Assembly (NCBI GenBank): GCA_027001525.1
Contig: JALTMR010000332.1
Coordinates: 1 to 14,062, forward strand
Length of the DNA stretch: 14,062 bases
Direction of reading: 5' to 3'
From: Gammaproteobacteria bacterium
GTDB lineage: Bacteria; Pseudomonadota; Gammaproteobacteria; Tenderiales; Tenderiaceae
In this document: positions 6,774 to 14,062 of the stretch, one piece after another
Layout: every line of letters starts with the position of its first letter
Numbering within the stretch: position 1 is the stretch's first letter
Notes under the pieces: model-generated
Database searches by the model: none
What the model was told of the DNA's origin: nothing
The model's input: only the letters and a program-made list of their open reading frames with translations
Program-made: the position numbers and the translations under genes

Positions 6774-9029
6774 CTAGTTACTCTCCACCGACACGCTGTC
6801 CACCTTCTGCAAACCACGCGGCAGCTTCAGACCGCGACGGCCGCGCTCACCGAGGTAGTGCGTCATGTCCTTGAGCTTGAGGGACATGTGGCGCTGGCCG
6901 CAGTGGAGCGTCAACGCCCCGTCTGCCGGCACGCAGCTTGCCGCCACCATAAATTCCTCGCCGCTGGCAAATTTCGCCGTGGGAATGGAGATGATTTTAT
7001 TCCCCTTGCCCTTGGCCAGTTGCGGCAGATCCTGCACAGGAAAGACCAGCAGATGGCCAGTGTTGGAGATGGCCGCCAGCAGATCGCTCGCCACATCGTG
7101 AATCGGCACCGGCGGCAGTACCCTGGCCCCTTTGGGAACATTCAGCAGCGCCTTGCCGTTTTTGTTTTTGCTGACCATGTCCCCCAGGCGGGCGATAAAG
7201 CCGTAACCGGCATCGGTGGAGAGCAGATAGAGATCATTCACATCACCACTGAGCACAGCGGTGAACACCGCCCCGGCGGGGGGATTCAGCCGCCCGGTCA
7301 GTGGCTCTCCCTGGCCACGGGCGGAAGGAAAGGTGTGAGCCGGCAGCGAATAGCTGCGCCCTGTGGAATCGAGAAACACCGCCTGCTGATTGGTACGTCC
7401 ATTGGCGGCGTCGAGGTAGCTGTCCCCCGCCTTGTAGTTCATGGCGGCGGCATCCACATCGTGCCCCTTGGCCGCGCGTACCCAGCCCTTTTCGGACAGA
7501 ATAATGGTCGTCGGCTCGGAGGGCATCAGGGCCGTCTCATCCATCGCCTGGGCCGCATCGCGCGAAACGATGGGAGAGCGACGCTCGTCACCGTACTTCT
7601 CGGCATCGGCCATCAGCTCTTTTTTAATCAAGGTTTTCATGCGCTGTTTGGAGCCCAGTGTCTTCAGCAGGTAGTCACGCTCTTTGGCCAGCTCATCCTG
7701 CTCGCCCCGAATCTTCATCTCTTCCAGCCGCGCCAGCTGACGCAGCTTGGTGTCGAGAATGTAGTCCGCCTGTGCCACGCTAAGCTCAAAACGCTGCATT
7801 AACGATTTTTTTGGCTCATCCTCGGTACGGATGATGTGGATCACCTCGTCGATATTGAGAAAGGCGATCAACAGGCCTTCCAGCAGATGCAGCCGCTTGT
7901 TGACCCTCTCCAGCCGATAGTTAAGCCGCTTGCGCACCGTGTCGGTACGAAACACCAGCCACTCGCTCAACATCGTCAGCAGATTCTTCACCTGCGGCTT
8001 GCCATCGATGCCGATGACGTTGAAATTGGCGCGGTAGGTGCGCTCCAGATCGGTGGAGGCGAACAGATGAGACATCAACGCCGCCACATCAACCCGGTTG
8101 GAGCGCGGTGTAATCACCAAGCGGGTGGGGTTCTCGTGGTCAGACTCGTCGCGCAGATCCTCCACCATGGGCAACTTCTTCGCCACCATCTGGGCGGCGA
8201 TCTGCTCCAGTACCTTGGCGCCAGAGACCTGGTGCGGCAGCGCAGTGATGATGATATCCCCCTCTTCACGCTCGTAGATCGCCCGCATGCGAATACTGCC
8301 ACTGCCGGTTTCGTACATCTTGTGCAACTCGGCCCGGGGCGTGATGATCTCCGCCTCGGTGGGGTAGTCAGGGCCCTTCACATGCTCCAGCAGCGCAGCC
8401 AGATCCGCTTTGGGCTCATCAATCAGGCGGATGCAGGCCGTCACCACTTCACGCAAATTGTGGGGCGGAATGTCGGTGGCCATGCCCACAGCAATGCCCG
8501 TTGTACCGTTGAGCAGCACATTGGGCACCCGCGCCGGCAGCACGGCGGGCTCCTCCAGCGTGCCGTCGAAGTTGGGCACCCAATCCACCGTGCCAAGACC
8601 CACCTCCTGCAACAGCAACTCGGAATAGGGAGCCAGGCGGGACTCGGTGTAACGCATGGCGGCGAAGGATTTCGGGTCATCCGGTGCGCCCCAGTTGCCC
8701 TGACCATCGATAAAGGGGTAGCGGGTGGAGAACGGCTGGGCCAGCAGCACCATCGCCTCGTAGCAGGCGGAATCCCCGTGCGGATGGAATTTACCCAGCA
8801 CATCCCCCACGGTACGGGCAGACTTTTTGAACTTGGCCGTGGCCGACAACCCCAGCTCGGACATGGCGTAGATAATGCGCCGCTGCACCGGCTTCATACC
8901 ATCACCCACATTGGGCAGGGCCCGGTCGAGGATGACGTACATGGAGTAGTCCAGATAGGCCCTTTCGGTGAAGGTCTTCAGCGGCATCCGTTCGATGCCA
9001 TCATCCTGGCGCGATTCAATCTCACTCAT
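6774..9029 (-). CDS. parC: DNA topoisomerase IV subunit A
   Basis: Seen: 751 residues from the ATG at 9029, like E. coli ParC (752). The catalytic tyrosine is Y127 in [10 protein letters not shown]. The quinolone-region helix [12 protein letters not shown] has S87 and E91, equivalent to E. coli S80 and E84, so the common resistance substitutions are absent. A coiled-coil-like stretch lies near 420-480, and a divergent C-terminal domain follows from about 500 without the GyrA box, which supports ParC over GyrA. With ParE it forms the heterotetramer that decatenates sister chromosomes. An upstream in-frame TTG (9056) lacks a ribosome binding site; an AGGAAAG precedes the chosen ATG by about 10 bases. 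parE lies on the same strand about 0.9 kb further right, separated by two opposite-strand genes. Confidence 0.97.
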   Translation of the reverse strand: MSEIESRQDDGIERMPLKTFTERAYLDYSMYVILDRALPNVGDGMKPVQRRIIYAMSELGLSATAKFKKSARTVGDVLGKFHPHGDSACYEAMVLLAQPFSTRYPFIDGQGNWGAPDDPKSFAAMRYTESRLAPYSELLLQEVGLGTVDWVPNFDGTLEEPAVLPARVPNVLLNGTTGIAVGMATDIPPHNLREVVTACIRLIDEPKADLAALLEHVKGPDYPTEAEIITPRAELHKMYETGSGSIRMRAIYEREEGDIIITALPHQVSGAKVLEQIAAQMVAKKLPMVEDLRDESDHENPTRLVITPRSNRVDVAALMSHLFASTDLERTYRANFNVIGIDGKPQVKNLLTMLSEWLVFRTDTVRKRLNYRLERVNKRLHLLEGLLIAFLNIDEVIHIIRTEDEPKKSLMQRFELSVAQADYILDTKLRQLARLEEMKIRGEQDELAKERDYLLKTLGSKQRMKTLIKKELMADAEKYGDERRSPIVSRDAAQAMDETALMPSEPTTIILSEKGWVRAAKGHDVDAAAMNYKAGDSYLDAANGRTNQQAVFLDSTGRSYSLPAHTFPSARGQGEPLTGRLNPPAGAVFTAVLSGDVNDLYLLSTDAGYGFIARLGDMVSKNKNGKALLNVPKGARVLPPVPIHDVASDLLAAISNTGHLLVFPVQDLPQLAKGKGNKIISIPTAKFASGEEFMVAASCVPADGALTLHCGQRHMSLKLKDMTHYLGERGRRGLKLPRGLQKVDSVSVESN

Positions 9030-9068
9030 GCGGAGTCTACTTTCCTGCTCAGCCAAAAAAGGGGGGCC

Positions 9069-9099
9069 ATTATAAACAGGGAAGCGGGGCTGGGCTCAA
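9069..9099 (-). promoter_or_regulatory. Probable parC promoter
   Basis: The minus strand carries a perfect TATAAT (9074-9069), with TTGAGC (9099-9094) 19 bases upstream. The spacing is longer than the ideal 17 and the -35 matches only partly. It would give a leader of about 33 bases to the parC ATG. It sits between the divergent parC and acetyltransferase genes. Confidence 0.55.
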
Positions 9100-9142
9100 G
9101 CAGATAGAATACGGACCGAATTGCGCACGAGGGCCTGCCGAC

Positions 9143-9550
9143 ATGACCATCACCTACAAGATCAACCACCCCATCACCACCGACCAGTTTATCGATCTGC
9201 TCAACGCCTCCACCTTGGGTCAGCGCCGCCCGACAGAGAATCGGAACTGCATGACGGGAATGCTGCGACAGGCGGATCTGACCATCACCGCCTGGCATGA
9301 AGAACAACTGGTGGGGATTGCCCGCGCTGTCACTGACTTTCACTACTGCTGCTATCTGTCAGATTTGGCGGTGGAAGAGCGCCACCAGCGACAAGGCATC
9401 GGCAAACAACTTGTCACCGAGATCCAGAAGCAATTGCAGCCGACATGCAACTTGATCCTCCTCTCCGCCCCGGCAGCGGTGGACTACTACCCCCACATAG
9501 GTTTCAAGAAACACCCCCAGGCCTGGCTACTGACAAACAAGGGGAAATAA
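9143..9550 (+). CDS. GNAT-family N-acetyltransferase
   Basis: Seen: 135 residues. The central strand and acetyl-CoA loop are clear: LSDLAVEERHQRQGIGKQLV (72-91) contains the RxxGxG-type RQGIGK pyrophosphate-binding turn. The C-terminal YYPHIGFKK (115-123) is the usual motif-B ending. These proteins transfer acetyl from acetyl-CoA to an amine, but the substrate cannot be read from the sequence. No signal or membrane segment is present, so it is cytoplasmic. The ATG at 9143 has GAGGG about 9 bases upstream. It is divergent from parC and followed, after about 120 bases, by the small membrane protein gene on the same strand. No toxin-antitoxin partner is seen, so a toxin role is unlikely. Confidence 0.85.
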   Translation: MTITYKINHPITTDQFIDLLNASTLGQRRPTENRNCMTGMLRQADLTITAWHEEQLVGIARAVTDFHYCCYLSDLAVEERHQRQGIGKQLVTEIQKQLQPTCNLILLSAPAAVDYYPHIGFKKHPQAWLLTNKGK

Positions 9551-9672
9551 AACCAGAAATACCGCCGAAACAAACTGTTAGTAGCAACCCTTATTTCGTG
9601 ACAGCCTCTCCCCCTCTATCATTCGCCACAAGGGGACATAATAAGCTTACAAAACAAAAGGATAATCAGACT

Positions 9673-9918
9673 ATGGATAGCCTGAGAGACTTCTGCACCA
9701 AGGCCGCAGCACTGCTTTGCGCTGCGTCAAGCACAACCAGCCAGGCGGCTGAGACAGTCGGTATGCAAGGCGGCAAGCAGACCGCCATTATTCCGGAACC
9801 CATCCTGCTCGCCATCATCGGTGCCAGCCTGCTGGCTATCGGTCTGTTAATGCGCTACAAAGCCCGCAAGGTACAACGGCGGGGGGACGCCAAGGATCCC
9901 GCCAAACCGGAACACTGA
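9673..9918 (+). CDS. Small membrane protein with PEP-CTERM-like C-terminus
   Basis: Seen: 81 residues. The N-terminus has a modest signal-like stretch (about 10-26, KAAALLCAASS to SQAA), then a short linker. A Pro-Glu-Pro triplet follows at 41-43, then a hydrophobic segment (about 44-60) rich in Gly, Ala and Leu, then a basic cluster RYKARKVQRR (61-70) and an 11-residue polar tail. The PEP, membrane helix and basic-cluster order is that of PEP-CTERM sorting signals recognised by exosortase; the extra polar tail is atypical and no exosortase is visible here. A plain single-pass membrane protein is the alternative. The ATG at 9673 has AGG about 11 bases upstream. A longer upstream frame overlaps the acetyltransferase gene in another frame and is not used. 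I do not recognise a named family. It is convergent with parE. Confidence 0.6.
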   Translation: MDSLRDFCTKAAALLCAASSTTSQAAETVGMQGGKQTAIIPEPILLAIIGASLLAIGLLMRYKARKVQRRGDAKDPAKPEH

Positions 9919-9947
9919 AGCGCACTAACGCCGCCGGCGACAGCCTG

Positions 9948-11840
9948 CTAAACCGCCACATCCGCCAGGTTCCCCTTGCTCTCCAGCCAGCTGCGGCGAT
10001 CTGCGGCGCGCTTTTTGGCCAGTAGCATGTCCATCACCTGATCGGTCTCATCGCCACCCTCCAGGGTCAGCTGCACCAAACGGCGGGTATCGGGGGCGAT
10101 GGTGGTTTCGCGCAGTTGCATGGGGTTCATCTCCCCCAGCCCCTTGAAGCGCTGGACGTTGACCTTGCCTTTTATCTTCTCGGCAACGATGCGATCTATC
10201 ACCCCGCCTCTTTCGCTGTCATCCAGGGCGTAAAACACCTGTTTACCGACATCGATACGATAGAGCGGCGGCATGGCGACATAGACATGGCCCGCATCCA
10301 CCAGCGGACGAAAGTGGCGCAGAAACAGCGCACACAGCAGCGTGGCGATATGGGCACCATCAGAGTCGGCGTCAGCAAGGATGCAGATTTTACCGTAGCG
10401 CAACCCCTTCAGATCATTCGAGCCCGGCTCAACCCCCACCGCCACGGAGATATCGTGCACCTCCTGGGAGGCCAGCACATCAACCGAATCGACCTCCCAG
10501 GTGTTTAGGATTTTGCCCCGCAGCGGCATGATGGCCTGAAACTCGCGGTCTCGGGCCTGCTTGGCCGACCCCCCCGCCGAATCCCCTTCCACCAGAAACA
10601 GCTCGCCCCGCGCCGGATCCTGCGACGAACAGTCGGCCAGCTTGCCGGGAAGCGCCGGGCCGGCAGCCACTTTCTTTCGCACCACTTTTTTGCCTGCTCG
10701 CAGGCGTGACTGGGCATTACTGATGGCCAGCATCGCCAGCTGCTCACCCACATCGGTGTGCTGATTGAGCCACAAACTGAAAGCATCCTTCACCACACCC
10801 GAGACAAAGGGGGCACACTCGCGGGACGAGAGCCGCTCTTTGGTCTGCCCCGAGAATTGCGGCTCGCCCATTTTTACCGACAGTACATAGGCGCATTTAT
10901 CCCACACATCGTCGGGTGCCAGTTTCACGCCACGGGGCAGCAGGTTGCGGAACTCACAAAACTCACGAATGGCATCGGTAAGGCCGGTACGCAGCCCGTT
11001 GACATGCGTCCCCCCCTGCGCGGTGGGAATCAGATTGACGTAGCTCTCCGTCACCAGCTCGCCGCCTTCGGGCAACCAGGACACCGCCCAATCCGCCGCC
11101 TCACGCTCAGATTTCATGGAGCCGACAAACAGCTCCTGCGGCAATATTTCAAAGCCACTCAGCGCGCTGGAGACGTAATCACTCAGGCCATCTTCGTAAT
11201 ACCACTCCTCTGACTCACCCGATTTCTCATCGAAGAGTTTGACATGAAGACCAGGACAGAGCACCGCCTTGGCGCGCAACACATGCTTGAGACGGGGGAT
11301 AGAGATGTTGGGAGAGTCAAAAAACTGCGGATCGGGCCAGAAACGCACCGTGGTGCCGGTGTTGCGCTTGCCCACCGTACCTATCACTTCAAGATCGGAG
11401 ACCTTGTCACCATTGGCAAAGCCGATTTCATACTCCTGACCCCCGCGCCGAACCCGGACCTCCAACCGTTTGGAGAGCGCATTGACCACAGAGACACCGA
11501 CGCCGTGCAAGCCACCAGAGAACTGGTAATTTTTGTTGGAAAACTTCCCCCCGGCATGGAGCTTGGTCAGAATCACCTCAACGCCGGGCACCCCCTCTTC
11601 CGGGTGAATATCCACCGGCATCCCGCGGCCATCATCACGCACCTCCACCGAGCCATCCTTATAAACAGTCACCTCCAGCCGGGAAGCGTGGCCGGCAATG
11701 GCCTCATCAACACTGTTATCGAGCACCTCCTGCGCAAGGTGGTTGGGGCGCGTGGTCTCGGTATACATACCCGGGCGTTTGCGCACCGGCTCCAGCCCAC
11801 TAAGCACTTCAATCGAGGCGGCATCGTAATTACTGCTCAT
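9948..11840 (-). CDS. parE: DNA topoisomerase IV subunit B
   Basis: Seen: 630 residues, the length of E. coli ParE. The GHKL ATPase has E38 and N42 in QEVLDNSVDEA, DDGRGMP at 69-75 and GGLHGVG at 109-115. The transducer region carries QGGTHVNGLRTG (about 275-286). The TOPRIM domain has E418 in VEGDSAGGSA and the metal-binding DADSD (D490, D492, D494). There is no large GyrB-type insertion, so ParE is preferred over GyrB. It hydrolyses ATP to drive strand passage with ParC. I start it at the ATG at 11840 (MSSNYDA); a longer frame upstream runs through the control region and is not conserved-looking. The ribosome binding site is weak (GGAAAG at about 10 bases). The leader contains a perfect 9-bp inverted repeat, and the gene is divergent from xseB. 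Confidence 0.97.
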   Translation of the reverse strand: MSSNYDAASIEVLSGLEPVRKRPGMYTETTRPNHLAQEVLDNSVDEAIAGHASRLEVTVYKDGSVEVRDDGRGMPVDIHPEEGVPGVEVILTKLHAGGKFSNKNYQFSGGLHGVGVSVVNALSKRLEVRVRRGGQEYEIGFANGDKVSDLEVIGTVGKRNTGTTVRFWPDPQFFDSPNISIPRLKHVLRAKAVLCPGLHVKLFDEKSGESEEWYYEDGLSDYVSSALSGFEILPQELFVGSMKSEREAADWAVSWLPEGGELVTESYVNLIPTAQGGTHVNGLRTGLTDAIREFCEFRNLLPRGVKLAPDDVWDKCAYVLSVKMGEPQFSGQTKERLSSRECAPFVSGVVKDAFSLWLNQHTDVGEQLAMLAISNAQSRLRAGKKVVRKKVAAGPALPGKLADCSSQDPARGELFLVEGDSAGGSAKQARDREFQAIMPLRGKILNTWEVDSVDVLASQEVHDISVAVGVEPGSNDLKGLRYGKICILADADSDGAHIATLLCALFLRHFRPLVDAGHVYVAMPPLYRIDVGKQVFYALDDSERGGVIDRIVAEKIKGKVNVQRFKGLGEMNPMQLRETTIAPDTRRLVQLTLEGGDETDQVMDMLLAKKRAADRRSWLESKGNLADVAV

Positions 11841-11877
11841 AACTCTCTGGCTTTCCTGTGACATTCCAAATACAAGC

Positions 11878-11909
11878 AGTTGGCCGCCATGCAAACCAGC
11901 CGGCCAACT
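11878..11909. promoter_or_regulatory. Perfect inverted repeat in the parE leader
   Basis: AGTTGGCCG (11878-11886) and CGGCCAACT (11901-11909) are exact reverse complements with a 14-base spacer. The repeat begins 38 bases upstream of the parE ATG, just downstream of a possible minus-strand -10 (TTAAAT, 11929-11924). It could be an operator or an RNA hairpin. There is no T-tract after it, so it is not an intrinsic terminator. Confidence 0.45.
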
Positions 11910-11999
11910 TCGGGGGAGAGCAAATTTAACACGTCCTATCTGTCGGCGCACAGCAGGTAAAGATACGAAGCAGTGATGGGCGCAGCGAGGTAGTTGTCC

Positions 12000-12005
12000 T
12001 ATAAT
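12000..12005 (+). promoter_or_regulatory. Probable -10 element of the xseB-ispA operon
   Basis: A perfect TATAAT lies 28 bases before the xseB TTG start. No good -35 is visible 16-18 bases upstream (TGGGCG at 17), so a sigma-70 promoter is likely but weak, or activator dependent. Confidence 0.5.
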
Positions 12006-12033
12006 CGGTACCCCACTGAAGAGGACGTTTCCG

Positions 12034-12273
12034 TTGCCCAGAAAAAGCAAAAAACAACCCGATTTTGAAACCGCGCTCGCCGAGCTGGAGACCCTGGTAA
12101 CGCAGATGGAGGCCGGCGACATCAGCCTGGAAGAGTCTCTCAAGCTGTTTGAGCGTGGCGTCAGCCTCACCAGCAACTGCCAGCAAGCACTGACCGAGGC
12201 GCAGCAGAAAGTTCAAATCCTGCTGCAAAAAACAGAACAAGCTCAAGCGGAAGATTTTGAAGCCAATGCCTGA
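12034..12273 (+). CDS. xseB: Exodeoxyribonuclease VII small subunit
   Basis: Seen: 79 residues, the normal size. It carries the family core FETALAELETLV, then MEAGDISLEESLKLFERGV, and a helical tail rich in Gln. XseB binds XseA to form exonuclease VII, which degrades single-stranded DNA to oligonucleotides; xseA is not in the window. The start is a TTG with GAGG 9 bases upstream; no ATG gives a full-length protein. Its stop overlaps the ispA ATG by 8 bases, so the two are translationally coupled, the usual gammaproteobacterial xseB-ispA arrangement. Confidence 0.95.
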   Translation: MPRKSKKQPDFETALAELETLVTQMEAGDISLEESLKLFERGVSLTSNCQQALTEAQQKVQILLQKTEQAQAEDFEANA

Positions 12274-13174
12274 CACTCACCAGACCGAACTCAAGCAGCT
12301 CCTGAGCGACTATCAGCAACGCACCGAGAAGGCTCTCGCCCACTGGCTCCCCAGCACCGACATTGTGCCGGTCAAATTACATGAGGCCATGCGCTACAGC
12401 GCCCTCGATGGCGGCAAGCGTGTGCGCCCCTTTCTCGTCTACGCCGCCGGCAAAGCGCTGGGGGCCGAGCTGGCAGCGCTCGACGGTGCCGCCAGCGCCG
12501 TGGAGCTGATCCACGTCTATTCGCTGGTGCACGACGATTTGCCGGCGATGGATGATGACGAACTGCGCCGCGGCAAGCCCACCTGCCACATCGCCTACGG
12601 AGAGGCCACGGCAGTGCTGGCAGGCGACGCCCTGCAATCGCTCGCCTTTCACATTCTGGCCCAAGACAGACAGGCGGACATCAGCGCCGGCAATCGCCTC
12701 AAAATGATCGACGCACTCGCCATCGCCAGTGGCTCACGCGGCATGTGCGGCGGCCAGGCCATTGACCTCAATGCCGTTGGCCAAAAGCTCGACCTGCCGG
12801 CGCTGGAAAACATGCACATTCACAAAACCGGCGCGCTGATCCGGGCCAGTGTCACCCTCGGAGCCCTCAGCGCTCCAGCAGTGGAAGAACAGCAACTCAA
12901 GCAGCTCGACCACTACGCCAAATGCATCGGCCTGGCATTTCAGATTCAGGACGACATCCTCGACATCGAAGGCGACACCGCCACGCTGGGCAAACAGCAG
13001 GGCGCAGACCAGGCCCTCGACAAACCCACCTACCCCGCCCTGCTGGGGCTGGACGGTGCCAGGGAGCGGGCCCGGGATCTCTACCAGGAGGCCCTGGCCA
13101 GCCTGAGTGATTTTGGCGCCCCGGCCGACCCCCTGCGCTGGATCGCCGCCTACATCGTCTCGCGCCGCTACTGA
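12266..13174 (+). CDS. ispA: Farnesyl diphosphate synthase (geranyltranstransferase)
   Basis: Seen: 302 residues. The first Asp-rich motif DDLPAMDDD (90-98) and second DDILD (229-233) bind magnesium and the diphosphates. GGKRVRP (49-55), HKTGALI (186-192) and FQIQDD (225-230) are also in place. In DDLPAMDDD two residues separate the aspartate pairs plus an insertion, as in bacterial short-chain farnesyl synthases. It condenses IPP with DMAPP and GPP to make FPP for quinones and undecaprenyl phosphate carriers. The ATG at 12266 lies inside the end of xseB; an in-frame TTG nine bases earlier has no better ribosome site. dxs follows after 110 bases. Confidence 0.95.
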   Translation: MPDTHQTELKQLLSDYQQRTEKALAHWLPSTDIVPVKLHEAMRYSALDGGKRVRPFLVYAAGKALGAELAALDGAASAVELIHVYSLVHDDLPAMDDDELRRGKPTCHIAYGEATAVLAGDALQSLAFHILAQDRQADISAGNRLKMIDALAIASGSRGMCGGQAIDLNAVGQKLDLPALENMHIHKTGALIRASVTLGALSAPAVEEQQLKQLDHYAKCIGLAFQIQDDILDIEGDTATLGKQQGADQALDKPTYPALLGLDGARERARDLYQEALASLSDFGAPADPLRWIAAYIVSRRY

Positions 13175-13184
13175 TCTGGCCGCT

Positions 13185-13212
13185 CTGTCCGCCACGCGAC
13201 ATTGACGGACAG
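13185..13212 (+). other. Inverted repeat between ispA and dxs
   Basis: CTGTCCG (13185-13191) and CGGACAG (13206-13212) form a perfect 7-bp inverted repeat with a 14-base spacer, 10 bases past the ispA stop. No T-tract follows. It could slow or partly end transcription from ispA, or be an operator for the dxs promoter candidate next to it. Confidence 0.35.
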
Positions 13213-13213
13213 C

Positions 13214-13242
13214 TTGCATGAGGCCCCCAAGCCCTTCATAAT
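13214..13242 (+). promoter_or_regulatory. Possible sigma-70 promoter of dxs
   Basis: TTGCAT (13214-13219) is followed after 17 bases by CATAAT (13237-13242), a five-of-six -10 match with a weaker -35. The dxs ATG is 42 bases further on. It suggests dxs may have its own promoter in addition to read-through from xseB-ispA. Confidence 0.4.
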
Positions 13243-13284
13243 TTGCCGTTTTCACTCGGCGGTCATGCGCCCCTCAGGAACCTG

Positions 13285-14062
13285 ATGACGATCCCGAAGT
13301 ACCCACTGCTGGAGACTATCGACAGCCCTGTCGATCTCAAGCCCCTCTCTCATACCCAGCTGGAGCAATTGGCCCACGAACTGCGCCAGTTTCTCGTCCA
13401 GTCGGTTAGCGAGACCGGGGGGCACCTCTCCGCCGGGCTTGGCACGGTGGAACTGACACTGGCCATCCACCACGTCTACAACACCCCTGAGGACCGTCTG
13501 GTGTGGGACGTAGGCCACCAGAGCTACCCCCACAAAATCATCACCGGTCGCCGCCAGCGGATGGCCACGCTACGCAAAAAGGGCGGCCTGGCCGGCTTCC
13601 CCAAGCGGGAGGAGAGCCCTTACGACACCTTCGGCGTCGGCCACTCCAGCACCTCCATCAGCGCCGCCCTGGGCATGGCGTTAGCCGCCCGCGAACAGCA
13701 ATCGGATCGCAAAGTGGTGGCGGTTATTGGCGATGGCGCCATGACCGCCGGCATGGCCTTTGAGGCGCTGAACCACGCCGGTGATGAGGATGCCAACCTG
13801 CTGGTGATTCTCAATGACAACGACATGTCCATCTCCCCCAATGTGGGCGGTATGTCCAAGTACCTCGCTCGCATCCTCTCCGGCAAGCTCTACTCCGGCA
13901 TGCGCCAGAGCAGCAAGAAAGTTTTGGAAAAAATGCCGCCCATGTGGGAGCTGGCACGCCGCACCGAGGAGCATGTCAAAGGCATGGTGGCCCCCGGTAC
14001 GCTGTTTGAGGAGCTGGGATTCAACTACATCGGCCCCGTTGATGGTCACGACCTGCCCACAC
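13285..14062 (+). CDS. dxs: 1-deoxy-D-xylulose-5-phosphate synthase, 3' end cut by the window
   Basis: Seen: 259 codons and no stop before the window ends, about 40 percent of the usual 620-residue enzyme. Present are [14 protein letters not shown] (about 45-58), [13 protein letters not shown] (about 73-85), [10 protein letters not shown], and the thiamine-diphosphate motif GDGAMTAG through to NDND. The enzyme joins pyruvate and glyceraldehyde 3-phosphate to give DXP, the entry to the MEP isoprenoid pathway and a precursor of thiamine and pyridoxal phosphate. The ATG at 13285 has AGGA 5 bases upstream. It follows ispA on the same strand, matching the common xseB-ispA-dxs order. Confidence 0.96.
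   Translation, partial: MTIPKYPLLETIDSPVDLKPLSHTQLEQLAHELRQFLVQSVSETGGHLSAGLGTVELTLAIHHVYNTPEDRLVWDVGHQSYPHKIITGRRQRMATLRKKGGLAGFPKREESPYDTFGVGHSSTSISAALGMALAAREQQSDRKVVAVIGDGAMTAGMAFEALNHAGDEDANLLVILNDNDMSISPNVGGMSKYLARILSGKLYSGMRQSSKKVLEKMPPMWELARRTEEHVKGMVAPGTLFEELGFNYIGPVDGHDLPT

Noticed and set aside
6753..6776. Shared terminator between convergent sulP and parC
   Set aside because: Only a four-pair stem around a C-run can be drawn, with no T-tract on either strand.
9030..9056. TTG start for parC nine codons upstream
   Set aside because: There is no ribosome binding site before it, while the ATG at 9029 has a purine-rich box and gives the normal ParC N-terminus.
7836..9107. 423-codon plus-strand frame opposite parC
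   Set aside because: It is an antisense shadow of a highly conserved gene in GC-rich DNA, with His/Gln-rich low-sense composition and no recognisable domain. The same holds for other long opposite-strand frames over parE, sulP and the kinase gene.
9691..9735. Lipoprotein signal in the small PEP-CTERM-like protein
   Set aside because: The residue before the cysteine in AALLC is Leu, not Gly or Ala, so the lipobox is not satisfied.
11841..12176. Extended N-terminus of parE
   Set aside because: It would cross the divergent control region and overlap xseB; the ParE family begins close to MSSNYDA.

Overview
The window looks like chromosomal core sequence from a GC-rich gammaproteobacterium. The evidence is a topoisomerase IV pair (parC and parE), an xseB-ispA-dxs cluster, an HtpX membrane protease and a PhoP/PhoQ-type two-component pair, all close to gammaproteobacterial forms. 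A YjfB-type motility-associated protein behind a sigma-28-like -10 box suggests a flagellated cell. A c551/c552-like periplasmic cytochrome suggests a respiratory lifestyle. I cannot fix the genus from the sequence. No phage, transposon, CRISPR array, tRNA or rRNA was seen.

Layout. Positions 1-1183: a spermidine-synthase-like protein (+) convergent with a small YjfB-family gene (-). Positions 1184-3335: a phoP-like/phoQ-like operon (-), closed off upstream by the intrinsic terminator of a monohaem cytochrome c gene (-, 3365-3676). Positions 3902-4997: htpX (-) with a strong terminator and a heat-shock-type promoter, divergent from a SulP-family anion transporter (+, 4998-6755). Positions 6774-9029: parC (-), convergent with the transporter and divergent from a GNAT acetyltransferase (+). 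Positions 9673-9918: a tiny membrane protein with a PEP-CTERM-like tail (+), convergent with parE (-, 9948-11840). Positions 12034-14062: xseB-ispA-dxs (+), with dxs cut by the window edge. ispA and dxs supply isoprenoid precursors: DXP feeds the MEP pathway and IspA makes farnesyl diphosphate.

No gene-free stretch exceeds 300 bases. The longest is 3677-3949, which holds the cytochrome leader and the htpX terminator. The next are 11841-12033 (divergent parE/xseB control region), 4832-4997 (divergent htpX/sulP) and 1032-1183 (yjfB control region).

Most of the window is ordinary core genome. The points most worth a second look are the 81-residue PEP-CTERM-like protein, the sigma-28-like and sigma-32-like promoter matches upstream of genes where such control makes sense, the cysteine-bearing tail of the SulP transporter, and a perfect 9-bp inverted repeat in the parE leader. 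I found no convincing new multigene system.
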